Assembly: GCA_020847045.1 (NCBI GenBank)
Contig: JADLCT010000097.1
Location: 112,709-176,708 of the forward strand
DNA length: 64,000 bases
DNA from: Bryobacterales bacterium
Lineage (GTDB): Bacteria; Acidobacteriota; Terriglobia; Bryobacterales; Bryobacteraceae
Direction: 5' to 3'
Shown: positions 10,716-19,696 of the stretch, piece after piece
How positions within the stretch are numbered: position 1 is the stretch's first letter
Layout of the letters: every line of letters begins with the position of its first letter
Translations under genes and position numbers: made by a program
Notes under the pieces: generated by a model
What the model was told of the DNA's origin: nothing
What the model saw: the letters and a program-made list of their open reading frames with translations, nothing else
Databases searched by the model: none

Positions 10716-12967
10716 ACGACGCCCCACTTCCGGCGCAGCAGCCACTCGGCTGCTTTCAATCCGCACAGAGCCAGGAACACGGCCGGCAGGTTCCACAACT
10801 CCTTCGTCTCGCGCACCGTGATGCCTGCTTCCGACAGCGACACCTCGCCGGGCAGCTTGCTCAGATCGTCCGGCTTCCAGTAGCGGCCCCCGGTGAGCGA
10901 AGCCAGCTTTTCCAGCAAGTCGCGGTTCTGGCGCGTGTGGAAGTTCTCGGCCACGCCGTCCTGGCGCTGGAAGGTGAATACATCGCGGCCCACCTCCTCC
11001 TCGCCTCGGCGCGCCACGGCCTCGGCCACATACTGCCCCGGCTTATCCACCGTCCATTCGCCCGCGTACTGCCCTGGCGTCACAGGGTCGGGCTGCAACT
11101 CCACCACGCCGCCGCTGGCCTCCGGACCGAGAATCCTTACCTCCACCTTGGCGTCGGCCGCGGGCAAAAAGTTGCGGTCCCGCACATCCACGTGCAGCGG
11201 CAGCCGTGACTCATCCACCAGCACCTGCCGCGGCGTGGATGACACAACGCGGCCCGGCGTTTCACTCACCGCCCAGCGCAGCAACTGCCGCCAGAACACC
11301 TCGTGCGTCATGTCGGCCAGAGGCTGCTGCATCTGCCAGCGCCAGGTGTCGCCCGCCACCACAGCCGTGCGACCCCGGCCGTAGTTCTGCACCACCAGAA
11401 ACGGCGAGCGCTTGCCCGTCACCTCCGCCAGCACCGAGGCGCCCGGCTTCGGAGCTCCCACCTCCTGCCAGGCCATCAGCGCGGGCAACTTCTTCCAGCG
11501 CGCGGCGTTCCTGGCCGCATCCTCATCCTCCAGGCGGCAGAGCGGACTCTCCACGCCCGCCGGCGTAAGCTCCACCGTGGCCATCTCGCGGTGAAAGACG
11601 CCCTTGCGGTCCGGCAGGGCCACCGGCAGCATCGCGGCCAGTTCCGACCGCGCCCAGCCGCCTTCGCTCATCGCCGAACGCCCGGCCAGCAGAATCAACC
11701 CGCCGCCGCGCCGGTCCACAAACTGTTTCAGCAGCTCCTGCTGCGCCACGGTGAAATAGTTCATCTCGACGCTGCCGATGACCACGGCCTGGTAGCCGAA
11801 CAACTCATCCACCGTCGCGGGGAATCCCTGTTCGAGGCCCGGGCTGGCGCTGTCGGCGCCTTGAATGTAGTTCTTGTTCTGCGTCGTGCGCAGCAGCGTG
11901 ACCAGTTGCAGCGAAGGATCGTCTTCCACGGCGCGGCGAATGAACTTGAACTCCCAGCGCGGCTCGCCCTCGATGTAGAGCACCTTGGGCCGCGCGGCGC
12001 TGACGTTCACCAGCCGCAGCACGGCGTTGTTCAGCGTGTTTTCCTCACCCGCCAGCGGATCGGCGGAAAATGTGAAACCACGAGCCCCGGCCGCTCCGGC
12101 GTTGAACGAAAGCGTCTCGCTCTGCACGCGCCCGTCGCCCTGCGCCTCCACCTCCTTCGACGCCACCACGCGGCCGCCGTCCTTCGCCGTCAAGCGAAGC
12201 TTCCGCCCCGCCGCGCCGAAGCTCACCAGATTCACCTGCGCCTGCACGCGCGACTCGGCCAGCGCCCGCGCCGGCGCAACCACGCCCGTAATCTCCACGT
12301 CGAGCGGCGGCCGTTCGCGCCCGACGCCAATCGTGTGCACCGGAATGCGCCGCGAGCGGAGACCGGCCAGCGCGCCGGCCTCCAGCCCGCCGCCGTTTTC
12401 GGCGCCGTCGCTCACCAGCACCACCGCGCCCAGTGGCAGACCGGCGGACTCCTTCGCCAGTTGCCGCAGCGACGCGCCGAGGCGGGTCGACTGGCTGGCC
12501 ATCGTCAGTCCTTGCAGATTCTCCACACGGTCCAAGCCCTCTCCGGCGCGGTACAGACGAACCTGAAACCGCGAGCGCAACGCCGCCAGCAGCCCGCCGT
12601 CCAGCGCCGCGCGAGCCGTTTCGCCCCGCCGCCGCCCGTCTTCGCTGATGGCCATGCTGCGCGAGTCGTCCACCACCACGGCGACGATGTTCTGCTGCGG
12701 CTTAAGCGTGGTCAGCGTCAGGGCCGGCTGCCACAGCAGCAGCAGCAGCGCCGCCACCAGAGCCGCCTGCAAGCTCCACAACACGGCGCTGCGCCACCCG
12801 CGCACGCCCCCGGCGGCCGAACGCTGCCGGCTCCACCACAACCAGGCCAGTCCACCCGCCGAGGCCAGGATCGCCAGCGCCAGCACCCACGCCGGCCACC
12901 GCGCCAGCAGGACCCATTCGCCCTTGGCAAATGCCGATGGTGGATAGCGGAAGAAGAGTTCGAACAT
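10712..12967 (-). CDS. vWA / glutamine amidotransferase-like membrane protein
   Basis: The 751-residue protein has two N-terminal membrane segments (about 28-45 and 61-80), a vWA domain with a MIDAS motif D100-x-S-x-S104, a middle part resembling the amidotransferase-like fold of large vWA proteins (the region around VLYIEGEPRWEFKFIRRA and the loop GGGLILLAGRSAM), an Ig-like stretch and a C-terminal hydrophobic segment just before the end. This is the usual second vWA membrane subunit of MoxR/BatA operons. No Cys-His-Glu amidotransferase triad was verified. It starts 19 nt after the DUF4159 stop, and its own stop overlaps the C13-like start by 4 nt. Confidence 0.78.
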   Translation of the reverse strand: MFELFFRYPPSAFAKGEWVLLARWPAWVLALAILASAGGLAWLWWSRQRSAAGGVRGWRSAVLWSLQAALVAALLLLLWQPALTLTTLKPQQNIVAVVVDDSRSMAISEDGRRRGETARAALDGGLLAALRSRFQVRLYRAGEGLDRVENLQGLTMASQSTRLGASLRQLAKESAGLPLGAVVLVSDGAENGGGLEAGALAGLRSRRIPVHTIGVGRERPPLDVEITGVVAPARALAESRVQAQVNLVSFGAAGRKLRLTAKDGGRVVASKEVEAQGDGRVQSETLSFNAGAAGARGFTFSADPLAGEENTLNNAVLRLVNVSAARPKVLYIEGEPRWEFKFIRRAVEDDPSLQLVTLLRTTQNKNYIQGADSASPGLEQGFPATVDELFGYQAVVIGSVEMNYFTVAQQELLKQFVDRRGGGLILLAGRSAMSEGGWARSELAAMLPVALPDRKGVFHREMATVELTPAGVESPLCRLEDEDAARNAARWKKLPALMAWQEVGAPKPGASVLAEVTGKRSPFLVVQNYGRGRTAVVAGDTWRWQMQQPLADMTHEVFWRQLLRWAVSETPGRVVSSTPRQVLVDESRLPLHVDVRDRNFLPAADAKVEVRILGPEASGGVVELQPDPVTPGQYAGEWTVDKPGQYVAEAVARRGEEEVGRDVFTFQRQDGVAENFHTRQNRDLLEKLASLTGGRYWKPDDLSKLPGEVSLSEAGITVRETKELWNLPAVFLALCGLKAAEWLLRRKWGVV

Positions 12968-12986
12968 CGGGTCCCGGTGTGCCGCT

Positions 12987-13796
12987 TCAGTGCGTCATGG
13001 AGTAAATGATGTAGTTGATCCCCACGCGGTAGGCCAGCGAGGCGTAGCGCTCGGGATACTGCGGATGATCGGCCCATTCCCACGCGTCGCCGAGATCCAT
13101 GTTGTGGCAGATGCCCACCATCAGACGCCCCTTGTCGTCGTGGATGCCCCGCCAGCGCCCGATGTAGCCGTCGTTTTCGGACACCCGTCCGGTGAACAGA
13201 AATTGAATGCCCGGCACCTGGAAGCGTTCATCCAGGTCATACAGCGCGTGGAAGATCTGCTCCTTGTTTTCCAGCTCCACCACGGGCCTCTCGGGAAACA
13301 CCTTTTGCATGCTGTTCATGAAAACGTCCCACTCGAAGGTGCCGTGGAAGTCGTCGGTCATCATGAAACCGCCCTTTAACAGGTACTCGCGCAGCCGCTT
13401 GGCCTGCGCATCGTTCAGCCCCCAACGCCCCACCTCGGTGGCGTAGATCCACGGGTAGTTGAAGATGTCGTCCGACTCCAGGTCCACAACCTGCTCCACG
13501 CTCCGCACGTTGAGACGCGTCAACCGGCGCACGCCCTGCACAAACTGGCGGTCGGCCTTCGGATAATCGGTCGCCCAACTGCCCCCGGCGCGGCCCCAAT
13601 ACCCGTTGCGCAACGGAGAATAGCGCAGGCGCGCGAACTGGAACTCCGTTTTGTCGTTCCCGTCGGCGGGGAACGGCGCCGGGTTGTCCTCCTCCTCGAG
13701 AAAGGACCGCATTCCGCGGCCGCGCTGGAAGGCGAACAGGCCCGTCCAGATCGTCAAACTCAAGGCGGCCACCGTCGCGAATGTGCGCATTCTCAT
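12987..13796 (-). CDS. DUF4159 domain protein, exported; first gene of the MoxR/vWA operon
   Basis: The 269-residue protein has an N-terminal hydrophobic signal or anchor (about residues 7-23) and the conserved DUF4159 body, including FQFARLRYSP, the PWIYATEVGRW segment and the LLKGGFMMTDDFHG segment. DUF4159 proteins have an amidotransferase-like fold and occur with MoxR, DUF58 and vWA genes. It is the first gene of this operon because the next gene upstream is divergent. A purine-rich GAGGG lies about 11 nt before the ATG and is the probable ribosome-binding site. Confidence 0.85.
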   Translation of the reverse strand: MRMRTFATVAALSLTIWTGLFAFQRGRGMRSFLEEEDNPAPFPADGNDKTEFQFARLRYSPLRNGYWGRAGGSWATDYPKADRQFVQGVRRLTRLNVRSVEQVVDLESDDIFNYPWIYATEVGRWGLNDAQAKRLREYLLKGGFMMTDDFHGTFEWDVFMNSMQKVFPERPVVELENKEQIFHALYDLDERFQVPGIQFLFTGRVSENDGYIGRWRGIHDDKGRLMVGICHNMDLGDAWEWADHPQYPERYASLAYRVGINYIIYSMTH

Positions 13797-13899
13797 GTGC
13801 CTGCCCTCAAACTGATCCCTACCATATCACGCCAGACTCTGATTGGACGCCAACCAGCGCGCAAAGTTACTACCAGGCTGCCCGCCGCCTCCGGCACGC

Positions 13900-13905
13900 T
13901 ACAAT
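13900..13905 (+). promoter_or_regulatory. Candidate -10 box TACAAT for the small CPxCG gene
   Basis: TACAAT ends 6 nt before the ATG at 13912, so transcription from it would start at or very near the start codon. No convincing -35 hexamer is seen 16-18 nt upstream. Confidence 0.4.
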
Positions 13906-13911
13906 TTCTCC

Positions 13912-14130
13912 ATGTTCTGTTGCGATCTCCTGGGCGAAATGGCCTCCCGCGGCTTCGTTGTGCACGAACCCATCCACAAGCTCGCCAACGGCCGCATCCT
14001 GACGGAAATCGACACCGACTACTTCTTCCAATTCGGCGGCGAGCGGCCCAGCTACGCCGGTCTGCATTACTGTCCCTTTTGCGGCCGTTCGCTGTCCCGC
14101 GAGCTCTGGAACCGCGAGAAGAAGAAGTAG
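13912..14130 (+). CDS. Small CPxCG-motif protein, unknown function
   Basis: The frame encodes 72 residues from ATG 13912. It carries CPFCG at 54-58 near the C-terminus and a Cys-Cys pair at residues 3-4, so it may form a half zinc ribbon or a metal or redox site. There is no signal peptide. An earlier in-frame ATG at 13843 would add 23 residues of unconvincing sequence, and the shorter start is preferred because a -10-like box sits just upstream of it. I do not recognise the family. It lies between the divergent MoxR/vWA operon and the Nramp gene, with no visible functional link to either. Confidence 0.65.
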   Translation: MFCCDLLGEMASRGFVVHEPIHKLANGRILTEIDTDYFFQFGGERPSYAGLHYCPFCGRSLSRELWNREKKK

Positions 14131-14196
14131 ACCGCGCCTCACGCCTGAATCCAGGCCGTAAACTGTGGTTAAATAGTTTCGCTCACCCTGGGTTAT

Positions 14197-16113
14197 ATGA
14201 ATTCCGGGCCCACATCCCTTCCTTCGCTGCCCGAAGTGCACGCCTCGGTGGACACCGTCCACCCCTCCATCTGGAAGCGTATCTTTGCTTTTGCAGGCCC
14301 CGCCTACCTGGTCAGCGTCGGCTACATGGACCCCGGCAACTGGGCTACGGATCTGGAAGGCGGCGCGCGTTTCGGCTACCAGCTTTTGTGGGTGCTCATG
14401 GTCTCCAACGCCATGGCCATCCTGTTGCAAACGCTCAGCGCCCGCCTCGGCATCGTGGCCGGACGCGACCTGGCCCAGGCCTGCCGCGAAGCCTACCCCC
14501 GCCGCGTCTCGCACGCCCTGTGGTTTCTGTGTGAAATCGCCATCGCCGCCTGCGATCTCGCCGAAGTCCTTGGCGCGGCCATCGGCCTCAAGCTCCTGTT
14601 CGGCATCCCCCTGCTGACCGGCGTGCTTCTGACCGCCCTGGACACCCTGCTCATCCTCTGGTTCACCCGCTTCGGCATACGCCTGTTCGAGGCCATCGTG
14701 CTGTCGCTGATCGCCCTGATTGCCGGCTGCTTTCTGCTGGAGATGTGGTTTGCGCAGCCGGTGCTGGGCGATGTCGTGAAGGGCGTGGTGCCCCGCCTGA
14801 ACAGCGAGAGCCTGTATGTCGCCATCGGCATCCTGGGCGCCACGGTCATGCCGCACAACCTTTATCTTCACGGCGCGCTGGTGCAGACCCGCCGGATTGG
14901 CCAGAGCGCCGCGGAAAAACGCACGGCCTGCCGCTACAATCTCATCGATTCGGTGGTGGCGCTGAACGGCGCCCTGCTGGTGAACGGCGCCATCCTCGTG
15001 CTGGCGGCCTCGACGTTCTACACGCGCGGCATCGTGGTCACCGAGATCGAACAGGCCCACGAGATGCTCGCGCCGCTGCTTGGCACCACGCTGGCCAGCG
15101 CCGCCTTCGCCATCGCCCTGCTGGCCAGCGGACAGTCCTCGACCATGACCGGCACCATGGCCGGCCAGATCGTCATGGAGGGCTTTCTCAACTTCCGGAT
15201 GCGCCCCTGGCTCCGCCGCCTGATCACACGCATGCTGGCCATTATCCCGGCCGCGCTCACCGTCTATTTCAGTGGAGAGGCCGGCAGCTACCGGCTCCTG
15301 CTGCTCAGCCAGGTTATCCTCAGCATGCAGCTTCCCTTCGCGGTCATCCCGCTGATCCACTTTTCGAGCGACCGCAGGATCATGGGTGAGTTCGCCAGCG
15401 CCGCCTGGGTCCGTGTGCTGGCCTGGATCGCGGCTTCCATCATCGTCGGTCTGAACGTCTGGCTGGTCATCCAAACCTTCGGCGAATGGCTGGCCGTCTC
15501 CGGCGCATGGCTCTGGGTGGTCCTGGGGCCCGCCTCGGCCGCCCTGGCCATACTGCTCGCCTGGGTGACGCTTCATCCGTGGCTGCCCGAACGCTGGCGC
15601 TCGCTGGGGGCCTCGGGTGTTCCCCTGCCCCCGCCGGCGGCTCCGGCTACTGAGGCCGGAACACCACAATATCGGACCCTCCTGGTACCGTTGGACCACA
15701 CTGCGGCCGACCAGGAAGCGGTCAGCCACGCGCTGGCCCTGGCGCGTGCGCACGGCGCCAAAATCGTCCTGGTTCACATTGAAGAAGGAGTCACCAGCCA
15801 GGTGTATGGCGATCTCGCTTCCACGGCCGAAATCGAGCGCGGACGCGGCTATTTCGAGCAGATTCTCGCCCATCTGCGCACCACGGGGGTCGAAGCCGAG
15901 CTGATCATCCGGCACGCGCCCCACCCCGGCGCCGAGATTGTGCGAGTGGCCCGCGCCGTGAAGCCCGATCTCCTTGTCATGGGCGCGCACGGCCACCGCG
16001 GATTGAAAGACCTCATCTTCGGGCAAACCATACAGGACGTCCGCCACGACCTCGCCGTGCCGATGTTCATTGTCCGGGGCGACAAACCGGCGGGCGGAGT
16101 GGGCGGCGACTAG
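14197..16113 (+). CDS. mntH: Nramp (MntH-type) divalent metal transporter fused to a universal stress domain
   Basis: The 638-residue protein has an Nramp core over about residues 25-450 with the metal-binding DPGN at 45-48 (TM1) and MPHN at 218-221 (TM6), consistent with proton-coupled Mn(II)/Fe(II) uptake across the inner membrane. After a proline-rich linker, residues about 488-632 form a UspA-type domain. Its nucleotide-loop region GAHGHRGLKDLIFGQ (about 595-610) keeps the G-x2-G-x9-G spacing but has Gln where Ser/Thr is usual. The fusion suggests that nucleotide or stress sensing could tune metal uptake. A 5-bp inverted repeat (AAACT/AGTTT) lies upstream near 14161-14180, but no known metal-regulator site is clear. 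Confidence 0.88.
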   Translation: MNSGPTSLPSLPEVHASVDTVHPSIWKRIFAFAGPAYLVSVGYMDPGNWATDLEGGARFGYQLLWVLMVSNAMAILLQTLSARLGIVAGRDLAQACREAYPRRVSHALWFLCEIAIAACDLAEVLGAAIGLKLLFGIPLLTGVLLTALDTLLILWFTRFGIRLFEAIVLSLIALIAGCFLLEMWFAQPVLGDVVKGVVPRLNSESLYVAIGILGATVMPHNLYLHGALVQTRRIGQSAAEKRTACRYNLIDSVVALNGALLVNGAILVLAASTFYTRGIVVTEIEQAHEMLAPLLGTTLASAAFAIALLASGQSSTMTGTMAGQIVMEGFLNFRMRPWLRRLITRMLAIIPAALTVYFSGEAGSYRLLLLSQVILSMQLPFAVIPLIHFSSDRRIMGEFASAAWVRVLAWIAASIIVGLNVWLVIQTFGEWLAVSGAWLWVVLGPASAALAILLAWVTLHPWLPERWRSLGASGVPLPPPAAPATEAGTPQYRTLLVPLDHTAADQEAVSHALALARAHGAKIVLVHIEEGVTSQVYGDLASTAEIERGRGYFEQILAHLRTTGVEAELIIRHAPHPGAEIVRVARAVKPDLLVMGAHGHRGLKDLIFGQTIQDVRHDLAVPMFIVRGDKPAGGVGGD

Positions 16114-16220
16114 GGGCGCTCGACCGGCGCGGACCGTTCCACTCTGGACCGGCGGCGGAACACCTGTGTCGGTCTGACCCGCCCGGCCTCCGCGTGAGCC
16201 CGTAACCCCTTTAGAATCCG

Positions 16221-16246
16221 TGCAACCAATTGGCATCCTGGTTGCA
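16221..16246. promoter_or_regulatory. Inverted repeat TGCAACCA-N10-TGGTTGCA upstream of the secreted-protein/matrixin pair
   Basis: A perfect 8-bp dyad with a 10-nt spacer lies 17 nt before the ATG at 16264. The position suggests an operator for the 16264-19326 gene pair, but the regulator is unknown. There is no T-tract, so a terminator for the Nramp gene is less likely. Confidence 0.4.
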
Positions 16247-16263
16247 TCGAATCTAGTGACGTC

Positions 16264-16818
16264 ATGCCTCGCCCGTTGACACCCGCCATTCTGGTTCTGG
16301 CCGGCGCACTCAGCGCAGGCCCCGGCCGCGCGGCCACGCTCGAACGTCTCTCCATGGATGAGATGATTCAGCAATCCACCGAAATTGTCCGTGGACGCGT
16401 GATGACGCTGGGGGTCTCCACGAAGGGCTCGGTGCTTTACACGCTGGCTCGCGTCGAGGTGCTGGAGCGCTGGAAGGGCCCCTCGGGCCGCACCGTCGAA
16501 ATCTGGATCCCCGGCGGCCGCAGCGGCAATCTCCGGCAGACCTTTTCCGGCGCGCCTACGCTCGCCGTGGGGGGCGAATATGTCCTGTTTTTGTGGGCCG
16601 GCTCGAGCGGAAACCGGCAGGTGATCGGATTCTCCCAGGGCGCTTTCGACGTGAAGCTGGACGCCAAGGGAAGCCCGCAGATGCAGCGAGCGGCCAGCAG
16701 CGAAGCCATGCTGGATGAGCGGGGCCAGCAGGTGGAGGACGTGCCGGTGCGAATGAGCCTGGCCGAATTGCGCAAGAGACTCAAGTCCGCGCTGGGCCTG
16801 GCGGGAGGCGCCGAATAG
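16264..16818 (+). CDS. Small secreted protein paired with a matrixin protease, unknown function
   Basis: The 184-residue product has a signal peptide (about residues 1-23, with GRAA before the mature part) and a compact beta-rich body. The segment SMDEMIQQSTEIVRGRV and the following strands resemble small secreted proteins that I associate with matrixin-type proteases in Acidobacteria, but I cannot name a family. It ends 3 nt before the matrixin start at 16822, so the two are co-transcribed. A role as inhibitor, chaperone or co-secreted partner of the protease is possible on context alone. Confidence 0.6.
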   Translation: MPRPLTPAILVLAGALSAGPGRAATLERLSMDEMIQQSTEIVRGRVMTLGVSTKGSVLYTLARVEVLERWKGPSGRTVEIWIPGGRSGNLRQTFSGAPTLAVGGEYVLFLWAGSSGNRQVIGFSQGAFDVKLDAKGSPQMQRAASSEAMLDERGQQVEDVPVRMSLAELRKRLKSALGLAGGAE

Positions 16819-16821
16819 TCC

Positions 16822-19326
16822 ATGCGGCGCGGCCTGCGGTATTTGGCGGTTCTGCTGGCGCTCAGCGCCGGGGCGCAGGCTTATTACCATTTCGTTCACT
16901 TTGTTTCGCGCCAGGGTCCGTTCACGCCAATTCCGGAAAAGTTTGATCTTTCAGCCCTGCTGAACAAGACCGTTTTCTTTACCATCAGTGAAACCGGACC
17001 GGCCGCGCTGGCCGCTGGCGACAGCAAGGAAGCCGTCGTCAGCCAGCTCCGTCTGGCCGCCAAAGCCTGGAACGATGTACCCACCTCGGAGTTGCGTCTT
17101 GCCTTCGGCGGGTTCACGCAGCCGGGGGCCTTTCAAAGCTCGCCCCTGGTGGAGATCGTCTTCGACGAGGTTCCTCCGGGCCTGGTGGCGTTGGGGGGCA
17201 TCACCTCGCGCGGAACCATGACCAGCGGTCCCGGTGGCGCATTCGTGCCCATCCAGCGCTCCACCGTGATCCTGCGGCGGGATCTAACCGACCGTCCCAG
17301 TTGGTCCGAGGCTCTGTTCCTGACCATGGTGCACGAGATGGGCCACGCGCTGGGATTGCAGCACACGCTGACCTCCAGCGTGATGTCCACCGAGATCACA
17401 CGGGCCATGACAAAAGCCGCGCCGCTCGGTCCCGACGATGCCGCGGGGCTCTCGCTGCTGTATCCCAAGCCGGACTACTTGTCTTCGACCGGCTCCATCG
17501 CAGGCCGTGTGGGCATTGCTGGCGAGCCTGTGAACATGGCCAGCGTCGTGGCGCTCTCCCCCGAGGGCTCGGCGATCAGCACGCTGACCAACCCGGACGG
17601 TACGTTCCTGCTGCAAGGGTTGCCGCCGGGCTCTTACTATCTCTACGCCCATCCGCTGCCGCCGCAGCTCTCCGTGGAATCGTTCCCGGCCAACATCACG
17701 CCGCCTTCTGACCTGGAGGGGCGTCCCATCCCGGCCACGCTCTCCTTTGAGACCCTCTTCTACCCGGGCGTGAAAGACCCGGCCGCAGCCACTATCTTCC
17801 CCGTGGGTAAGGGGACCGCGATTGATGGCGTCAATTTCGACGTCCGCCGCCGCGCGGCGCCAGCGATTTATGCCGTGCAAACCTATAGCTACCCCGGCAA
17901 TGCCGCTGTCAAGCCGGCCCACCTGAACACCTACGGCGGCCGCAATTACTTCATCGCCGCGGGCTACGGTCTCATCACGGGTCCGGGTGTCACGCCGGGC
18001 TTACAGATGAGTGTCATTGGCGGCTCGGCGGTCATCGCCCCCGGCAGCATCCGGCCCTATCCTAGCGACACGAGGTACATCACGGCCGACTTCAATCTGG
18101 CGCCCTTCCCCGGCGAGGGAGCCAAACACCTGCTCTTTTTCGCCGATAACGACATGTACGTTCTGCCCGGCGGCTTCCGGATCGTGAACCGCACGCCGCC
18201 CGCCATCACCTCGATCACGCCTGAAACCGACTCCTCGGGGGCGCCCGTGCTGCGGATCGCCGGAACGGGGCTGACGGCCGACACCCGGATTCTCTTCGAC
18301 GGCGCCGTGGCCACGGTGCGCGGCTTCCAGCCGGCCACGGGACTTGTGGTTTCGCCGCCCGCCGCGCTGCCCGGCCACAAGGCCGTGGTCGTCGCGCTGA
18401 ACAAGGACGGGCAAAGCAGTCTCTTCCTGCAGGCGAACCAGCCTCCCTCGGTGCAGTTGGACTCCACCGACGCGCCGGTCTTCACCGTGACGCCGAACCA
18501 GCTCACGGCGGGAACAGAGGCCATGGTTGAGGTTCAGGGCGTGGGCACGGCGTTTCAGGAGGGACAAGTGGCGCTGGCGCTCGGCTCGGCCGATGTCAGT
18601 GTGCGCCGTTTGTGGGTTACCTCGCCGAACCGTATTGTCGCCAATGTTGTGGTGGCCGCGAACGCCTTACCTTCGGCTTCCATGGTGACGGTTGTGAACG
18701 GTCTCCGCTCGACGGGGCTGCCCGATGGACTCTCAGTGGTTCCCGGCGCCAGGCCCACGGTGCGCGGCGCGGTGATTGAAGCCGGCTCGGGCCGCACCGA
18801 TGTGGTTCCCGGCTCCGTGGCCGCCGCCCGGCTTTCCGGTCTGTCCAGCGCCGGCGCGCTTACGGTCACGCTGAATGGACTGCCCGTGCAGTCGCCCGCC
18901 TTGAACGACAACCTGCTCACCTTTACGGTGCCTTCCGGCACGCCCACCGGCCCAGCGCCACTCAAGGTTCGCGTAAATGGCGAAGAGCTGCCCGCCATCG
19001 CCGTGTCCGTGGACCTGCCGCCGCCCACAGTGGCCGCCATCTATTCCGGCGGCACCAGGATCGACCTCAACCGCCCGGCGCGCCCGGGAGAGGTGATCAC
19101 CGTGGCCGTCGGCGGCGCAGGCGAACTGGGACCCGAGGCCTCACCCTCGCGCTTCCGGGTGTGCGTGAATGACCAGCCGCTCACGGTGCTGCAGGCCGGG
19201 CTTCTCGGCGACGGCTCCTATGGCGTGCAGGTGCAACTCGATCCGGCTCTGCCCGTGGGCACCTACATGCTCACCGTCGCCGTCGATTCGCGCGTCTCCC
19301 CCGTCCAGAGCCTTCCGGTAAAGTAG
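16822..19326 (+). CDS. Secreted matrixin-type metalloprotease with carboxypeptidase-regulatory and TIG/IPT tail
   Basis: The 834-residue protein starts with a signal peptide ending near Ala-Gln-Ala (residues 17-20). The catalytic domain carries HEMGHALGLQH at 171-181, the zinc motif HExxHxxGxxH of metzincins, and a Met-turn candidate in SSVMSTE. Residues about 229-290 form a carboxypeptidase-regulatory-like fold (GRVGIAGEPV...NPDGTFLLQGLPPGSYYL). From about 457 onward the tail contains IPT/TIG-like beta-sandwich repeats, for example PAITSITPETDSSGAPVL. Predicted to act outside the cell. It is the second gene of a pair with the small secreted protein just upstream. Confidence 0.85.
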   Translation: MRRGLRYLAVLLALSAGAQAYYHFVHFVSRQGPFTPIPEKFDLSALLNKTVFFTISETGPAALAAGDSKEAVVSQLRLAAKAWNDVPTSELRLAFGGFTQPGAFQSSPLVEIVFDEVPPGLVALGGITSRGTMTSGPGGAFVPIQRSTVILRRDLTDRPSWSEALFLTMVHEMGHALGLQHTLTSSVMSTEITRAMTKAAPLGPDDAAGLSLLYPKPDYLSSTGSIAGRVGIAGEPVNMASVVALSPEGSAISTLTNPDGTFLLQGLPPGSYYLYAHPLPPQLSVESFPANITPPSDLEGRPIPATLSFETLFYPGVKDPAAATIFPVGKGTAIDGVNFDVRRRAAPAIYAVQTYSYPGNAAVKPAHLNTYGGRNYFIAAGYGLITGPGVTPGLQMSVIGGSAVIAPGSIRPYPSDTRYITADFNLAPFPGEGAKHLLFFADNDMYVLPGGFRIVNRTPPAITSITPETDSSGAPVLRIAGTGLTADTRILFDGAVATVRGFQPATGLVVSPPAALPGHKAVVVALNKDGQSSLFLQANQPPSVQLDSTDAPVFTVTPNQLTAGTEAMVEVQGVGTAFQEGQVALALGSADVSVRRLWVTSPNRIVANVVVAANALPSASMVTVVNGLRSTGLPDGLSVVPGARPTVRGAVIEAGSGRTDVVPGSVAAARLSGLSSAGALTVTLNGLPVQSPALNDNLLTFTVPSGTPTGPAPLKVRVNGEELPAIAVSVDLPPPTVAAIYSGGTRIDLNRPARPGEVITVAVGGAGELGPEASPSRFRVCVNDQPLTVLQAGLLGDGSYGVQVQLDPALPVGTYMLTVAVDSRVSPVQSLPVK

Positions 19327-19386
19327 CGCACGCCCCCGCCGCTGCGCAGGCGCGGCGCCCCGAGCGTCCATGTTATCGTCGATTCA

Positions 19387-19665
19387 ATGGCATTTGAGTC
19401 CGACAAGACCATGTTCGAAATCTATCGCGAGACGACCTATGCCTCCGAATACCGCGTCGTCTACTTCACCGAACTCCAGGATCACAACAAAGAGCACGAG
19501 ATCAACCGCGCCATGGCCGGGGAACACTTCTGCGACGGCTTCATCCTCGACTTTGAAAAGGATAAGGCGAAGGCAATCATCGAAGGCATTCTGCTGCGGA
19601 TGAATGGCGGCGAACGGCTTGCGCCCGAGGACATCCTCCGCGAACTGGGCCAGCACGCGGCCTGA
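19387..19665 (+). CDS. Conserved-looking small protein, unknown function
   Basis: The 92-residue protein is acidic and soluble, with no signal peptide and no motif I can name. The N-terminal half looks beta-rich (SEYRVVYFTELQDH) and the C-terminal half helical (AKAIIEGILLRMNGGERL). A TATCGT box ends 7 nt before the ATG. The gene sits between the matrixin and the DinB-like gene, and codon use is like that of its neighbours, which supports it being real. Confidence 0.6.
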   Translation: MAFESDKTMFEIYRETTYASEYRVVYFTELQDHNKEHEINRAMAGEHFCDGFILDFEKDKAKAIIEGILLRMNGGERLAPEDILRELGQHAA

Positions 19666-19684
19666 GCGCCGCCGTCCCGCGCGT

Positions 19685-19690
19685 TATTCT
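19685..19690 (+). promoter_or_regulatory. Candidate -10 box TATTCT for the DinB-like gene
   Basis: TATTCT ends 6 nt before the ATG at 19697, a leaderless arrangement. No good -35 hexamer is visible. The box supports choosing 19697 over the earlier in-frame start at 19604. Confidence 0.4.
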
Positions 19691-19696
19691 GAACGT

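Noticed and set aside
14131-14196. Manganese riboswitch or metal-regulator operator upstream of the Nramp-UspA gene
   Set aside because: Only a short 5-bp dyad is present in 66 nt; no conserved riboswitch structure or known MntR/Fur box is visible.
13870-16899. Minus-strand open frame of 1009 codons
   Set aside because: It is antisense to the Nramp-UspA gene and neighbours; Gly/Asp/His-rich with no motif.
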